A stretch of 64,000 bases of DNA from Elusimicrobiaceae bacterium (lineage in GTDB: Bacteria; Elusimicrobiota; Elusimicrobia; Elusimicrobiales; Elusimicrobiaceae), in NCBI GenBank assembly GCA_028700325.1, contig JAQVSV010000002.1, positions 1-64,000 of the forward strand, read 5' to 3'. Made by a program: the position numbers and the translations under genes. This document shows positions 7,330-16,217 of the stretch, piece after piece (positions within the stretch are counted from its first letter, which is position 1; the number at the start of each line of letters is the position of its first letter). The notes under the pieces are model-generated. The model saw only the letters and a list, made by a program, of their open reading frames with translations. It ran no database searches and was not told the DNA's origin.

Positions 7330-9645
7330 ATGGACAACTCCGGCCCGGGCGGAAACAAACGTCCCAAACGCCCTTTTGTGCCTGACCCCGCGGAACCCGG
7401 ATATTTGCGGAGGGAAACCTCTCTGCCGCGCCAGCCCGGCTCCGCGGCGCGGCAGTCCGCTCCTGAACAAACCGTGCCGCCATCAGCCGGGCGGGAAGCG
7501 TTGCCCGCCGGTCCGCAGCCCGGCCCGGGCCTGCCGGAGGAAAAGGTTGTAAAAACTGAGACGGAGCCGGTTCCTCCGCAAGCGCAAGCCGCTGCCGAAC
7601 TTCCGGTTCAGCAGGCCGCCGCGGAACAGGCCGTTCTGTTTTCCGGTCAGCCGGATCCCATGCCTGAGGGGCGTAATGACGGCGGCGCCGTTTCTCATTC
7701 CGCGCCGGAAAAAGCGGAGCCGGGCGAGCCGGCCCGGAAACCCGCCAAAAAGCGCAAAGCTGCCGCACGCAGACCCGCGGCGAAGAAGCCGCGCGCCGTT
7801 CGCAAACCGGTTTTTAAAAAAGCATCCGTTTCAGAAAATGCGCCGGTTGCGGTGCCTGCGCAAGCCGCAGCCGCGGAGCCTGCCGCCGGGAAGGTGCGCG
7901 CGGCCCGCAAACCGCGGAAATCGTACGCCGGGATATCGGCGGCGGAAAAACCCGCCCGGAAAAAGAGGCCGCCCGGAAAAGAGGCCGCGAAAAAGCCTGC
8001 GGTTAAAAAAACCGCGCTGAAAAAACCGGCGCGCCGCAAACCCGCTGTCCGCAAATCTGCCGGCGGCAAACCGGCGGGGCATAAACCGTTTCCCGCGCTG
8101 CGGGTTTTAAAATTTTTCAAATACGCCGCGCTGTATCTGCTGCTGGTGCCGTTTCTGTTCTTTTATCTCGGACGTCTGAAAAAGGCGCTGCTTACGACCG
8201 ACCGCGCGGATTATCTGCGCTACGGGTATGTGAACATAGAAGCGGCCGCGCCCAACCCGTATACCCGGGACCGCTGGCAAACGGCGCCGCTTTACGCCGG
8301 CGTTTTCCACAACGACGCGCAGGTGACTTCCATAGGCGGCTTGAGGGACGTGCCTTTGCGGTACGATCCGGTAACCCGGACCTGGAAAGGCCGGTTCCCC
8401 ATTCCGTGGAATCCGCCCCGCGGCCGGTATTCGCTGCGGCTGCTGAACGCCGGGCTGGAACCGGGGGACGAGCCGGTCCGCGAATTCACGATTTCAAAGC
8501 GCGTTCTGCCGCCTTTGAAAAAAGGCTTTTCGGCGGTTACGCTGGAATATTCCGGCCGCTACGCGGGGCTGACCATGAAATCCCCGTCCGGCGAAAAGAA
8601 GCCTGCGGCGGAAAGCCTCGCCGAATGGGCGGTCAGCCTCAAGGCCGACGCGCTATGGGTGCTGGTCGGCAAGACCACCGGCACCAAAGGCAGAATATGG
8701 GACACCGTGGATTTCGAGGCGATCCGCAATATCGGCGCGCAATGCCACAAGCGCGGCGTGAAGTTCGGAGTGTGGGAGATGAGCTATCTTGCCTTCCCCG
8801 ACAAAGACTGGCTGCCTTACAAATGGGCGTACGATCTTGTTGACGGCAAAGTCACGCGCGTGCGCAGCATTTCGCTGCTGGATCCGAACCGGCCGGACGA
8901 TATAGCCGACCTGCTGTCAAAATTCCGCGACATGCCGGAAGTGGATTTTCTCGGGCTGGACTATATAAGGAACGCGCTCGGCGGCTATGAGATGTGCGAG
9001 GAGTTCTATCGCGATATGTGGTGGATCGCAAAGCCCGCAGGCTGGGACCGTATGAACCGCGACCAGCGCATTGAAGCGTTCGCGCGCAAAAAAATAACGC
9101 GCGCGGACCGTAATCTGATAGAAGCCTGGGAATGGTGGCGCGCCGAACGGGTGGCCCAGATAGTGCATCACATCAAAACGCGGCTCGGCGACAGTAAACT
9201 GCTGTGGGCTTACACGCTCGGCTGGAACAAGGGCTGGCAGCACGGGCAGGACCCGGCAATGATAGTGGACGCCGGAGCCGATATTGACGCCGTAATGCTC
9301 TATGAGGCCGATGACGGTCAGTATGCGACCATGATGCGCGACTGGAGCGGCTATCTGGAAAAAGGGGACACCCGCCTCGTGGTCGGCGATATAGTGGACG
9401 CGCCCCTGCATCAGAAACGCGGCAGCCGGGAGTTCGCCCGCCGCCTCAACTGGGCCGGCGACGGGATTTACGGCCCCAAAGGAAACGCCGAAGGCCTGTT
9501 TATCCATGACCTGGGCCGCCTGCTTTACGGCCGCAAAGGCAATGAAACCACGCAGGACTGGGTCAGCGCCGCCCGTGACGCGGTCGTGCGGCATAAAAAG
9601 CTTTACGGCGGCGCTTCCGCCGCGGCTGGCACCGGCAACCCCTAA
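7330..9645 (+). CDS. Membrane-anchored protein with Lys/Pro/Ala-rich cytoplasmic tail and TIM-barrel-like outer domain
   Basis: The protein has 771 residues. Residues 1 to about 255 are low complexity, first Pro/Ala/Gln-rich, then strongly basic with repeats such as AAKKPAVKKTALKKPARRK that resemble histone H1/AlgP tails. A membrane helix follows at about 263-283 (YAALYLLLVPFLFFYLG). Next comes a beta-rich domain (about 290-395, GRYSLRLLNAGLEPGDE) and a region from about 400 that looks like a glycosidase-type TIM barrel (ADALWVLVGKTTGTKG, GVKFGVWEMSYLAFPD, DFLGLDYIRNALGG, ADIDAVMLYEADDGQY). Positive-inside topology puts the basic tail in the cytoplasm and the barrel outside. A GH10-like or DUF187-like hydrolase is possible, but no catalytic pair is certain. 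Confidence 0.75.
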   Translation: MDNSGPGGNKRPKRPFVPDPAEPGYLRRETSLPRQPGSAARQSAPEQTVPPSAGREALPAGPQPGPGLPEEKVVKTETEPVPPQAQAAAELPVQQAAAEQAVLFSGQPDPMPEGRNDGGAVSHSAPEKAEPGEPARKPAKKRKAAARRPAAKKPRAVRKPVFKKASVSENAPVAVPAQAAAAEPAAGKVRAARKPRKSYAGISAAEKPARKKRPPGKEAAKKPAVKKTALKKPARRKPAVRKSAGGKPAGHKPFPALRVLKFFKYAALYLLLVPFLFFYLGRLKKALLTTDRADYLRYGYVNIEAAAPNPYTRDRWQTAPLYAGVFHNDAQVTSIGGLRDVPLRYDPVTRTWKGRFPIPWNPPRGRYSLRLLNAGLEPGDEPVREFTISKRVLPPLKKGFSAVTLEYSGRYAGLTMKSPSGEKKPAAESLAEWAVSLKADALWVLVGKTTGTKGRIWDTVDFEAIRNIGAQCHKRGVKFGVWEMSYLAFPDKDWLPYKWAYDLVDGKVTRVRSISLLDPNRPDDIADLLSKFRDMPEVDFLGLDYIRNALGGYEMCEEFYRDMWWIAKPAGWDRMNRDQRIEAFARKKITRADRNLIEAWEWWRAERVAQIVHHIKTRLGDSKLLWAYTLGWNKGWQHGQDPAMIVDAGADIDAVMLYEADDGQYATMMRDWSGYLEKGDTRLVVGDIVDAPLHQKRGSREFARRLNWAGDGIYGPKGNAEGLFIHDLGRLLYGRKGNETTQDWVSAARDAVVRHKKLYGGASAAAGTGNP

Positions 9646-9650
9646 TAAAG

Positions 9651-9656
9651 TATTAT
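9651..9656 (+). promoter_or_regulatory. -10-like TATTAT just before the DUF192 gene
   Basis: TATTAT ends 7 bp before ATG 9664, in the 18-bp gap after the preceding stop, and no ribosome site is visible. It could be a leaderless internal promoter. Confidence 0.3.
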
Positions 9657-9663
9657 TGATGCT

Positions 9664-10146
9664 ATGAAGACATGCGTTATGGCGGTTGCACTGCTGTTGT
9701 GCGCGCCAGCTTATGCCGGGGAGCAGAAGCTGCCCGTAACCGATGTCGTTTTTCCGGACGGGTTCCGCGTCCGGGCCGAGCTGGCCGTTACCGGAACGGA
9801 GCAGGAGCTGGGGCTTCAGTTCCGCACGGAACTGGCGAAAGACGCGGGCATGCTGTTTGTTGGCGGGTCGGAAACCCGGCGGATATTCTGGATGCTTAAC
9901 ACTGTTATTGCGCTGGATATGGTTTTTATCGGCGATGATCATGCCGTCACTCGCGTGCATGAGAATGTGCCTGCGGCGGATCTTTCCGTTTCGGTGCAAA
10001 ACCCCGCCCGGCGCGCCGGTTTGGCGCGCTATGTGCTGGAAGTGCCCGCCGGAACAGCGAAGGCGCACGGCCTGAAAAAAGGCGACAAGCTGAAATTCGA
10101 CCTGTCCGCGCTCAATTCCACAAAACCGGACACCGCCGCCAAATGA
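9664..10146 (+). CDS. Secreted DUF192 family protein
   Basis: The protein has 160 residues. The signal peptide MKTCVMAVALLLCAPAYAG is followed by a DUF192 domain with its typical pattern: VTGTEQELGLQFRTEL, AGMLFVGG, FWMLNTVIALDMVFI, then VLEVPAGTAKAHGLKKGD near the end. The biochemical function of DUF192 is not established. Its stop overlaps the start of the secreted M20 peptidase by 4 bp, so the two are probably co-translated and both act outside the cytoplasm. Confidence 0.88.
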   Translation: MKTCVMAVALLLCAPAYAGEQKLPVTDVVFPDGFRVRAELAVTGTEQELGLQFRTELAKDAGMLFVGGSETRRIFWMLNTVIALDMVFIGDDHAVTRVHENVPAADLSVSVQNPARRAGLARYVLEVPAGTAKAHGLKKGDKLKFDLSALNSTKPDTAAK

Positions 10147-11618
10147 CCTTTTTTTCTTTTCTCCCCCTTATCGTGCTGCTTGGCGGGAGCGCCGCGCTGG
10201 CGCAGGAGCCGCAGCGGGCGCAGGCGCCGGATTATTATCCCGAGCTGAAGCGGCATTTTTCCAGCCTGCTGGGCATCAATACGGCGCAGCCGAGGGGCAA
10301 CGAACTGGAGGCGGCGCGTTACCTTTACGGCGTGCTTGACGACGAGCGCATTGACTGGGAAATTTACGAGTCCACACCCGGGCGCGCGGCGCTGGCCGCT
10401 TTTCTGCGCGCGCCGAAAAACACGGGCGGGAAACCGCTTTTGCTGCTGTCGCATCTTGACACTGTCGGAGCGGATGCGGAGCAGTGGCAGACCCCGCCCT
10501 TCACGCCGGTTGAGAAAAACGGCGAGATATACGCGCGCGGCGCGTCCGACTGCAAGGATCTTACCGCGATAAACCTGATGACGCTGGTCGCGCTCAAGCG
10601 CTCCGGCGCCGAGCTTTCGCGCGACGTTATCATGCTTGCCACGCCCGACGAGGAAGCGGGCTCCGGGTATGGCCTTGCGTGGCTGCTCGAAACCCGCTGG
10701 AAAGGCAAGCCGCCCGGCGGGTACGCCTTGAACGAGGGCGGCGGAGTTATCACCGACGAAGCCGGCAAGCCGCTTCTGGTGTTTGTCGAAACCGCGGGCA
10801 AGATGTATCTGGATCTCAGGCTTACGGCGGAAGGCACCGCAGGGCATTCCGCCCTGCCGCCGCGCTCCAATTCTATTTACTCGCTGGCCGCCGCGCTGGC
10901 GGCGGTGGAGAGGCTTAAACTGCCGGTCCGCGTAACGCCGACGGCGGAAAAATTCTTCCGGTCCATTTACGCCATTCAGGGGGCCGACGGCCGGACTACT
11001 TTCGATCTGTTTTTTTCCGGCGATTCCCGTAAGGCCGCCGCGGCGGCCGAAACAATCGCCTACGACCCGTTTTTCAATGCCCAGCTGCGCGACACCGTAA
11101 CCCCTACCGTCGTGCGCGCCGGGCAGGACAACAATGCCGTGCCTGCTCAGGCGTGGGCGTTGCTCAACTGCCGTCTGCTTTACGATTCCGGCGTGGATGA
11201 TTTCGTAGAGCAAATACGCAAAACTGTCGCGCCGTACGGAGTGACCGTGAGCGTGGTCGAAAGTCCGCGGCTGCCGTTTCCTGCGGCGATGACACAGGAT
11301 GACGAGCTTTACCGGGCGATAACGGCTGTCGCCGGGACGCAGATGCCGGGCGTGGCGGTTGCCGGCGGAATGATTCCCGGCACCACCGATTCCGAATTTC
11401 TGCGCCGCGCCGGAGTGATAGCCTACGGGCTGGGCGCGCCGAAAAGCTACGGCGAGCTGGACGAGGCGCATGCGCCGGACGAAAAAATCCGGCTTGATTC
11501 GCTTTACCGGTATTTCGATTTCGTATACGGCGTGGCGCGCGAGTTCGCCGTTGTTTCCACCCAGCCGGCCAAGCCTGTTTCCGGCGCGGTAAAGCCCGCC
11601 GGCCAGCCTTCGCGCTAG
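10143..11618 (+). CDS. Secreted M20-family metallopeptidase
   Basis: The protein has 491 residues with a signal peptide (FFSFLPLIVLLGGSAALAQ). M20 ligands are LLSHLDTVGADAEQW (His, Asp), ARGASDCKDLTA (bridging Asp), TPDEEAGSGYG (Glu-Glu) and, late in the protein, a His in YGELDEAHAPDEK. The order and length fit the M20/M25/M40 carboxypeptidase group with a lid domain inserted at about 240-370. It probably hydrolyses peptides or N-acyl amino acids in the periplasm. The 4-bp overlap with the DUF192 gene suggests one transcript. Substrate unknown. Confidence 0.88.
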   Translation: MTFFSFLPLIVLLGGSAALAQEPQRAQAPDYYPELKRHFSSLLGINTAQPRGNELEAARYLYGVLDDERIDWEIYESTPGRAALAAFLRAPKNTGGKPLLLLSHLDTVGADAEQWQTPPFTPVEKNGEIYARGASDCKDLTAINLMTLVALKRSGAELSRDVIMLATPDEEAGSGYGLAWLLETRWKGKPPGGYALNEGGGVITDEAGKPLLVFVETAGKMYLDLRLTAEGTAGHSALPPRSNSIYSLAAALAAVERLKLPVRVTPTAEKFFRSIYAIQGADGRTTFDLFFSGDSRKAAAAAETIAYDPFFNAQLRDTVTPTVVRAGQDNNAVPAQAWALLNCRLLYDSGVDDFVEQIRKTVAPYGVTVSVVESPRLPFPAAMTQDDELYRAITAVAGTQMPGVAVAGGMIPGTTDSEFLRRAGVIAYGLGAPKSYGELDEAHAPDEKIRLDSLYRYFDFVYGVAREFAVVSTQPAKPVSGAVKPAGQPSR

Positions 11619-11645
11619 GCGGGTGCCGGTTTTGGTGTGCATGCA

Positions 11646-11987
11646 ATGAAAATAAATCCAGCCAACGCGTTCGCTTTGCCGCCCGCGCCGGAACTCGGCC
11701 GCGAAGATGAACTGTTTGTGCGGCGGACCGCCGCCCGGCTGCGGGCCAAAGGGTTGCGCCAGCCGGCGTTTCTGGCGGTGGAGAGTGCGCGTCCGCTGCA
11801 TTTTCTGGGGTTTTCGGCGGCGCTGTTTCTGCGTCCGTTCGCCGAACTGGTTTACGGACCGGACCGGGCCGGCCGGTTTTTTCTTGTTTTCGAAAATCCC
11901 CGGGCGGCGGAGCTGCTGGCGCAGCTGCTGTCGGCGGATGACGCGCCGTCCGAAAATACGGGGGCGGGTGAACGCGATGCGGAATGA
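11646..11987 (+). CDS. Small conserved-looking protein at the head of the GlmL/DUF6754 cluster
   Basis: The protein is about 113 residues, starting MKINPANAFALP; an in-frame ATG at 11637 would add three residues. It is mostly helical, with a conserved-looking core RLRAKGLRQPAFLAVESARP then FLGFSAALFLRPF, and an acidic tail. There are no membrane helices or known motifs. Its 3' end overlaps the GlmL start by 11 bp, which supports it being a real part of this cluster. I do not recognise the family; a cytosolic adaptor role would be guesswork. Confidence 0.65.
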   Translation: MKINPANAFALPPAPELGREDELFVRRTAARLRAKGLRQPAFLAVESARPLHFLGFSAALFLRPFAELVYGPDRAGRFFLVFENPRAAELLAQLLSADDAPSENTGAGERDAE

Positions 11988-13779
11988 CAGCGGGCCGGTT
12001 CCCGGCGTCATAATCGCGACCGACTGCGGCAGCACCACCACCAAAGCGATCCTGATCGAGAAAAAAGACGGCGTTTACCGCCAGACCTGCCGCGGCGAAG
12101 CGCCCACCACCGTGGAGGCCCCTTTTGAGGATGTGACCTGCGGAGTGCGCAACGCGCTGGCGGAACTGGAAACGCTGTCGGGCAGGACGCTGTTGCGCGG
12201 CGGAGAGCTGATCACGCCCGCAGCTGGCGGCGCGGGCGCGGATCTTTATGTTTCCACCAGCAGCGCGGGCGGCGGCTTGCAGATGCTGGTCGCGGGCGCG
12301 ATACTGGAAATGACCGGCGAATCCGCCCGGCGCTGCGCGCTTGGCGCGGGCGCGATTGTGATGGACGTGCTGGCTTCAAACGACTGCCGTGCGCCGCATG
12401 AAAAAATCGAGTTTATCCGCCAGCTCCGGCCGGACATGATACTGCTGTCCGGCGGCACCGAAGGCGGCTCGGTTTCCCATGTGCTGGAACTGGCGCAATG
12501 CATAGCGGCGGCGGATCCCCTGCCGCGGCTCGGACGGGGCTATAAACTGCCGCTCGTGTTCGCTGGCAATAGCGACGCGCGGGAGCGCGTCGCCTCTATA
12601 CTGGGCGAAAAAACGGCGTTTTACGAAGCGGACAATCTGCGCCCTTCGCCGGAGCGCGAGAACCTGGCTCCGGCGCGCCGGAAAATTCATGAAATTTTCC
12701 TTGAACATGTCATGCGGCAGGCGCCGGGCTACGCAAAACTCGCGGCAATGGCCCGCGGCGCCGTGCTGCCCACGCCGGCGGCGGCCGGCATTATGGTTGA
12801 AAGGTTCGCCCGCGCCCGGTCCGCCAATGTGCTTGCGGCGGATATCGGCGGCGCTACGACCGACGTGTTTTCGGTTTTCGGAGGCGTGTTTAACCGCACC
12901 GTGAGCGCGAACCTCGGCATGAGTTACTCCGCGGCGAACGTGCTTGCCGAGGCGGGCGCGGAGAAGATCACGCGCTGGCTGCCGTTTGAAATGGACGAAT
13001 CCGACCTGCGCGACCGGCTGAAAAACAAGATGATCCGGCCCGCCACCATAGCCCAGACGATTGAAGACCTCATGATAGAGCACGCCGTCGCCCGCGAGGC
13101 TCTGCGGCTGGCTTTTGAACAGCATTGCCGGCTCGCGACGGAAATCAAGGGCGTTGGCCGTGAGCGCACTATTGCCGACGCCTTCGCGCAGTCCGCCGCC
13201 GGCGGGATTGTGGATCTTGTGAAGCTGGACTATATCATCGGGTCAGGCGGAATTCTGGCCCGCGCGCCGCGCCGCGCGCAGGCATTGCTTATGATGCTTG
13301 ACGCTTTCCAGCCGGCTGGCGTGACCGCTCTGGCGGTTGATTCGGTTTTCATGATGCCCCAGCTTGGCGCGCTTGCCGGAGTCTGCGAGCGGGCCGCGCT
13401 GGATGTGTTTTATAACGACTGTCTTGTGCCGCTGGGCGTCTGCATCGCGCCGCTCGGTTCGGCGCCGGCCGGCGCGCCGTGCCTGGATTATGAAATGAAA
13501 TTCCCCGGCGGCGAAACGCGCCGCGGCGCGGTTCCGGCCGGAGAGATCGGACTTGTGCCCTGCGCCGGCCCCGCTTGCGTTACCCTCCGGCCCGCCCGGC
13601 GGTTCGATCTGGGCGCGGGCATGGGCCGGCCGGTTTGCGTGGAGGCGGAGCGCGGGCAGGCCGGGTTTGTGCTGGACGGGCGCGGACGCCCTCTAGTTCT
13701 GGAAACCGAGCCGCCTGTCCGTCGCCGCCAGCTCAACCGCTGGTTCAGGGCTTTGGCGCTTTATCCGGAGCATGGCTGA
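11977..13779 (+). CDS. glmL: GlmL/MutL-like ASKHA ATPase
   Basis: The frame opens at 11707, but I start at 11977 (MRNDSGPVPG), just before the phosphate-1 loop ATDCGSTTTKAILIE, giving 600 residues. Phosphate-2 is LAADIGGATTDVFSVFGG, and a late adenosine-type loop GSGGILARAPRRAQALL is present, so the actin/Hsp70-like fold looks intact. GlmL (MutL) proteins sit beside glutamate mutase in clostridia as a presumed reactivation or assembly factor. No mutase S or E subunit is encoded here; instead the gene is locked into a membrane-protein cluster. Its stop overlaps the next start (TGATG). Confidence 0.88.
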   Translation: MRNDSGPVPGVIIATDCGSTTTKAILIEKKDGVYRQTCRGEAPTTVEAPFEDVTCGVRNALAELETLSGRTLLRGGELITPAAGGAGADLYVSTSSAGGGLQMLVAGAILEMTGESARRCALGAGAIVMDVLASNDCRAPHEKIEFIRQLRPDMILLSGGTEGGSVSHVLELAQCIAAADPLPRLGRGYKLPLVFAGNSDARERVASILGEKTAFYEADNLRPSPERENLAPARRKIHEIFLEHVMRQAPGYAKLAAMARGAVLPTPAAAGIMVERFARARSANVLAADIGGATTDVFSVFGGVFNRTVSANLGMSYSAANVLAEAGAEKITRWLPFEMDESDLRDRLKNKMIRPATIAQTIEDLMIEHAVAREALRLAFEQHCRLATEIKGVGRERTIADAFAQSAAGGIVDLVKLDYIIGSGGILARAPRRAQALLMMLDAFQPAGVTALAVDSVFMMPQLGALAGVCERAALDVFYNDCLVPLGVCIAPLGSAPAGAPCLDYEMKFPGGETRRGAVPAGEIGLVPCAGPACVTLRPARRFDLGAGMGRPVCVEAERGQAGFVLDGRGRPLVLETEPPVRRRQLNRWFRALALYPEHG

Positions 13780-14906
13780 TGCCGGCCCGGTTCTGCGCTC
13801 CCTGCCTGAAAGCGATGCCGTGCGTGACGGTATCAAAAAAGCGGCTGCTGCCGTTGGACGGCGTGGTCGGTGTGAAAAAAGGCGACAGGGTGCGCGCCGG
13901 CGACACCGTAGCGTCGGCGGAACTGCCGGGCAAGGCGTATCTGGTGAACGTGGCGAACGCCATGGGCGTGGAGCCGGGCGCGCTTAAGGATGTGCTGGCC
14001 GTAAAGGCCGGCGATACTGTCGCGCAAGGCGCCGTGCTGGCGGAAAACAGGCCGTTTTTCAAATGGCTGAAAGCGACGGTTCGTTCGCCCGTGTCAGGAG
14101 TGGTTGAAAGCGTGTCGGAGATAACCGGACAGCTGCTGCTGCGCGAGCCGCCCCGGCCGCTTGAACTGACTGCTTTTATTGACGGGGAGGTGACCGAAGT
14201 TTTTGACGGGTGCGGCGCCACCGTATCCGCCCGGGCCAGTTACATTCAGGGTATTTTCGGCGTTGGCGGCGAGGCGTGCGGCGAACTGGTCGTGGCGGCG
14301 GGTTCGAGTGACGGGGAGCTTTTGTCGGAACAGTTGACCCCGGCTCACAAAGGGAAGATAGTGGTAGGCGGCGGTTACGCGGGCATAAAAACCATTCGGC
14401 GTGCGCGGCAGCTGGGCGTGGCGGGGCTGGTGGTTGGCGCGGTGCATGACAGGGACCTGTGCGAAATTCCGGGTTACGCTACCGGTTCTGCCGTTACCGG
14501 CATGGCCCGTGAGGAGTTTGTGATTGTCATAACCGAGGGGTTCGGGCGTTTTGCGATGGCGGATTACACTTTCCGCCTGCTTAAAGCGCGGCAGGGCGAC
14601 AGGGGTTCGGTTTGCGGAGCGACTCAGATCCGCTGCGCCGCGGTGCGGCCTGAAATAATCATTCCCTGCGGCCCGCCGGGCCGGAGCGGGGAGGCTGTTC
14701 CGGAAACCGGCGCGGAGATCAGGGAAGGCGACACCGTGCGCATAGTCCGCGAACCGTATTTCGGCAAATCGGGCACGGTTGCGAAACTGCCGCGCGAGCT
14801 GGTGAAAATTGCCACCGAAAGCCGTGTGCGGGTGATGGAAGTGGTTCTGGAAAACGGCGAGGTTGTCACCGTCGCCCGTTCCAATGCGGAACTGGCGGAA
14901 AAATAA
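13779..14906 (+). CDS. Barrel-sandwich plus KOW-like domain protein linked to GlmL
   Basis: The start at 13779 overlaps the GlmL stop, giving 375 residues. Residues about 20-140 contain two biotinyl/lipoyl-like or RnfC-like barrel-sandwich segments (GVKKGDRVRAGDTVASAE, KAGDTVAQGAVLAENRP, VRSPVSGVVESVSEITGQ). The middle is Gly-rich (GKIVVGGGYAGIKTIRRA). The C-terminus is a KOW/SH3-like barrel (REGDTVRIVREPYFGKSG to the end). There is no membrane segment and no biotin-type AMKM motif. I do not know a named family; an adaptor that engages the ATPase or the membrane proteins is inferred. Confidence 0.75.
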   Translation: MPARFCAPCLKAMPCVTVSKKRLLPLDGVVGVKKGDRVRAGDTVASAELPGKAYLVNVANAMGVEPGALKDVLAVKAGDTVAQGAVLAENRPFFKWLKATVRSPVSGVVESVSEITGQLLLREPPRPLELTAFIDGEVTEVFDGCGATVSARASYIQGIFGVGGEACGELVVAAGSSDGELLSEQLTPAHKGKIVVGGGYAGIKTIRRARQLGVAGLVVGAVHDRDLCEIPGYATGSAVTGMAREEFVIVITEGFGRFAMADYTFRLLKARQGDRGSVCGATQIRCAAVRPEIIIPCGPPGRSGEAVPETGAEIREGDTVRIVREPYFGKSGTVAKLPRELVKIATESRVRVMEVVLENGEVVTVARSNAELAEK

Positions 14907-14920
14907 ATTTTGAGGTTTGG

Positions 14921-14940
14921 CCCTGCGCTTTGGCGCAGGG
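14921..14940 (+). promoter_or_regulatory. Perfect 8-bp hairpin seven bases before the DUF6754 gene
   Basis: CCCTGCGC-TTTG-GCGCAGGG has a perfect stem and no T-run after it, so it is not a typical terminator. It lies between the stop at 14906 and the ATG at 14948, and contains most of the G-rich bases that could act as a ribosome site. It could control translation of the downstream membrane genes. Confidence 0.45.
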
Positions 14941-14947
14941 CAGGGCG

Positions 14948-16213
14948 ATGATGAAAAAGCTGTTTGTGTTTTCAGCGGTGATGCGGGGTTTTGCCTGCGC
15001 GGCGGCGTTTGCTTCCGCGCCGGCGCTATATCCGGTTGCGGGGCTTACCGCGCAAGACATGCCTTACGACGCGGGCGGCGTGGTGCTGCTCAAATGGAGG
15101 GCGATGCCTTACGACGGGCCTTTTGCCTCGTATCAGGTGCTGGTTTCAAGCTCCGCGCAGGGGCCGTGGATGAAGGCCGCCGCGTTCCGGTCCGATAAAA
15201 ATTTCTCGGACGGGATAAAACTGCCGTTCTGGGCCTGGAGCGGCTCGAAAAACGCGCACGCGCTCAGGGTCGAGCTGAGCGGCCTGTTTCCGGTTTCTTC
15301 TTCCGGAGCCGCCGCGCCTGCGTCCCGGTTTGAAACGCGGTGCTACTGCAAGGTTGTTGCGACGGACGAATACGGCGCGCGTGCGGAAAGCGCGGCCGTG
15401 CCGGCGGTCGCACGCGCCAACTGGTTCAGCCTGCCGCGCCTGAACAATCTGGTTTACGCGCTGGGTTTGTGGGCGGTGTTTCTGTGGTTTATCATGCGCG
15501 CGCGGCGGAAGGACTATTTTCTGCGGCGTTTGCCCGGGCTGGACGCGCTCGACGGCGCGCTGGGCCGGGCCGCCGAAACGGGCCGTCCGGTTTATTATCT
15601 CACGGGGCGGCTTGATATCTCGTCAATGTCAACCATCGCGGCGGTGTCCATACTGGGCAATGTGGCGGAAAAAACGGCGGCATACGGGGCCGCGCTTAAA
15701 GTGCCGCATATTGACCCGCTGACGATGACCGTCTGTCAGGAGATAGTCCGCCAGTCCTATGCCAGCGCGGCGCGGCCCGACGCCTACCGCGACGACATGA
15801 ATTTCTTTCTCAGTTCCGAGCAGTTCGCCTACACCGCCGCGGTTGACGGCATGATTGCGCGCGACCGGCCCGCCGCCTGCATCTACACCGGTTATTATTA
15901 CGCCGAGTCGCTGCTGCTGGCGGAGGTGGGCGCGAGCGTGGGCGCGGTTCAGATCGCCGCGACCGACGCCGAGCACCAGCTGCCGTTTTTCTTCACCACC
16001 TGCGATTATACGCTTATGGGCGAGGAGCTGTATGCGGCCAGCGCGTACCTGTCGCGCGATCCGGTGCAGGTGGGTACTCTGCGGGGTCAGGACGCGGGCA
16101 AGGCGGCCGTGCTGGCCATTATCGCGCTGGGGCTGCTGGCGACCACGCTGGGCACGGTTTTCGGCTGGCGGGAATTGGTGCGGGTTGTAACCGATCCGGT
16201 TACGTCTTTTTGA
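14948..16213 (+). CDS. DUF6754-like membrane protein
   Basis: I start at 14948 (MMKKLFVFS), just before a signal-type helix, giving 421 residues. Residues about 20-170 look like an extracytoplasmic fibronectin-like domain (VVLLKWRAMPYDGPFASYQV, RFETRCYCKVVATDEYG). A helix at about 175-195 (YALGLWAVFLWFIMRA) leads to a cytoplasmic domain with YLTGRLDISSMSTIAA, VDGMIARDRPAACIYTGYYY and TTCDYTLMGEELYAASAYLS. A C-terminal helix (AVLAIIALGLLATTLG) ends it. The DUF6754 assignment is from memory of this motif set. Function is undescribed; the gene is followed closely by three more membrane-protein genes. Confidence 0.75.
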   Translation: MMKKLFVFSAVMRGFACAAAFASAPALYPVAGLTAQDMPYDAGGVVLLKWRAMPYDGPFASYQVLVSSSAQGPWMKAAAFRSDKNFSDGIKLPFWAWSGSKNAHALRVELSGLFPVSSSGAAAPASRFETRCYCKVVATDEYGARAESAAVPAVARANWFSLPRLNNLVYALGLWAVFLWFIMRARRKDYFLRRLPGLDALDGALGRAAETGRPVYYLTGRLDISSMSTIAAVSILGNVAEKTAAYGAALKVPHIDPLTMTVCQEIVRQSYASAARPDAYRDDMNFFLSSEQFAYTAAVDGMIARDRPAACIYTGYYYAESLLLAEVGASVGAVQIAATDAEHQLPFFFTTCDYTLMGEELYAASAYLSRDPVQVGTLRGQDAGKAAVLAIIALGLLATTLGTVFGWRELVRVVTDPVTSF

Positions 16214-16217
16214 GGAT

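Noticed and set aside
11707-11976. N-terminal extension of the GlmL-like frame
   Set aside because: Cys/Arg/Trp-rich filler overlapping the small upstream gene; the ATPase loop begins right after ATG 11977.
10029-12044. Long minus-strand open frame (671 codons) over the M20 peptidase and the glmL start
   Set aside because: Antisense of real genes in GC-rich DNA, very rich in Arg/His/Gln, no motifs or start signals.
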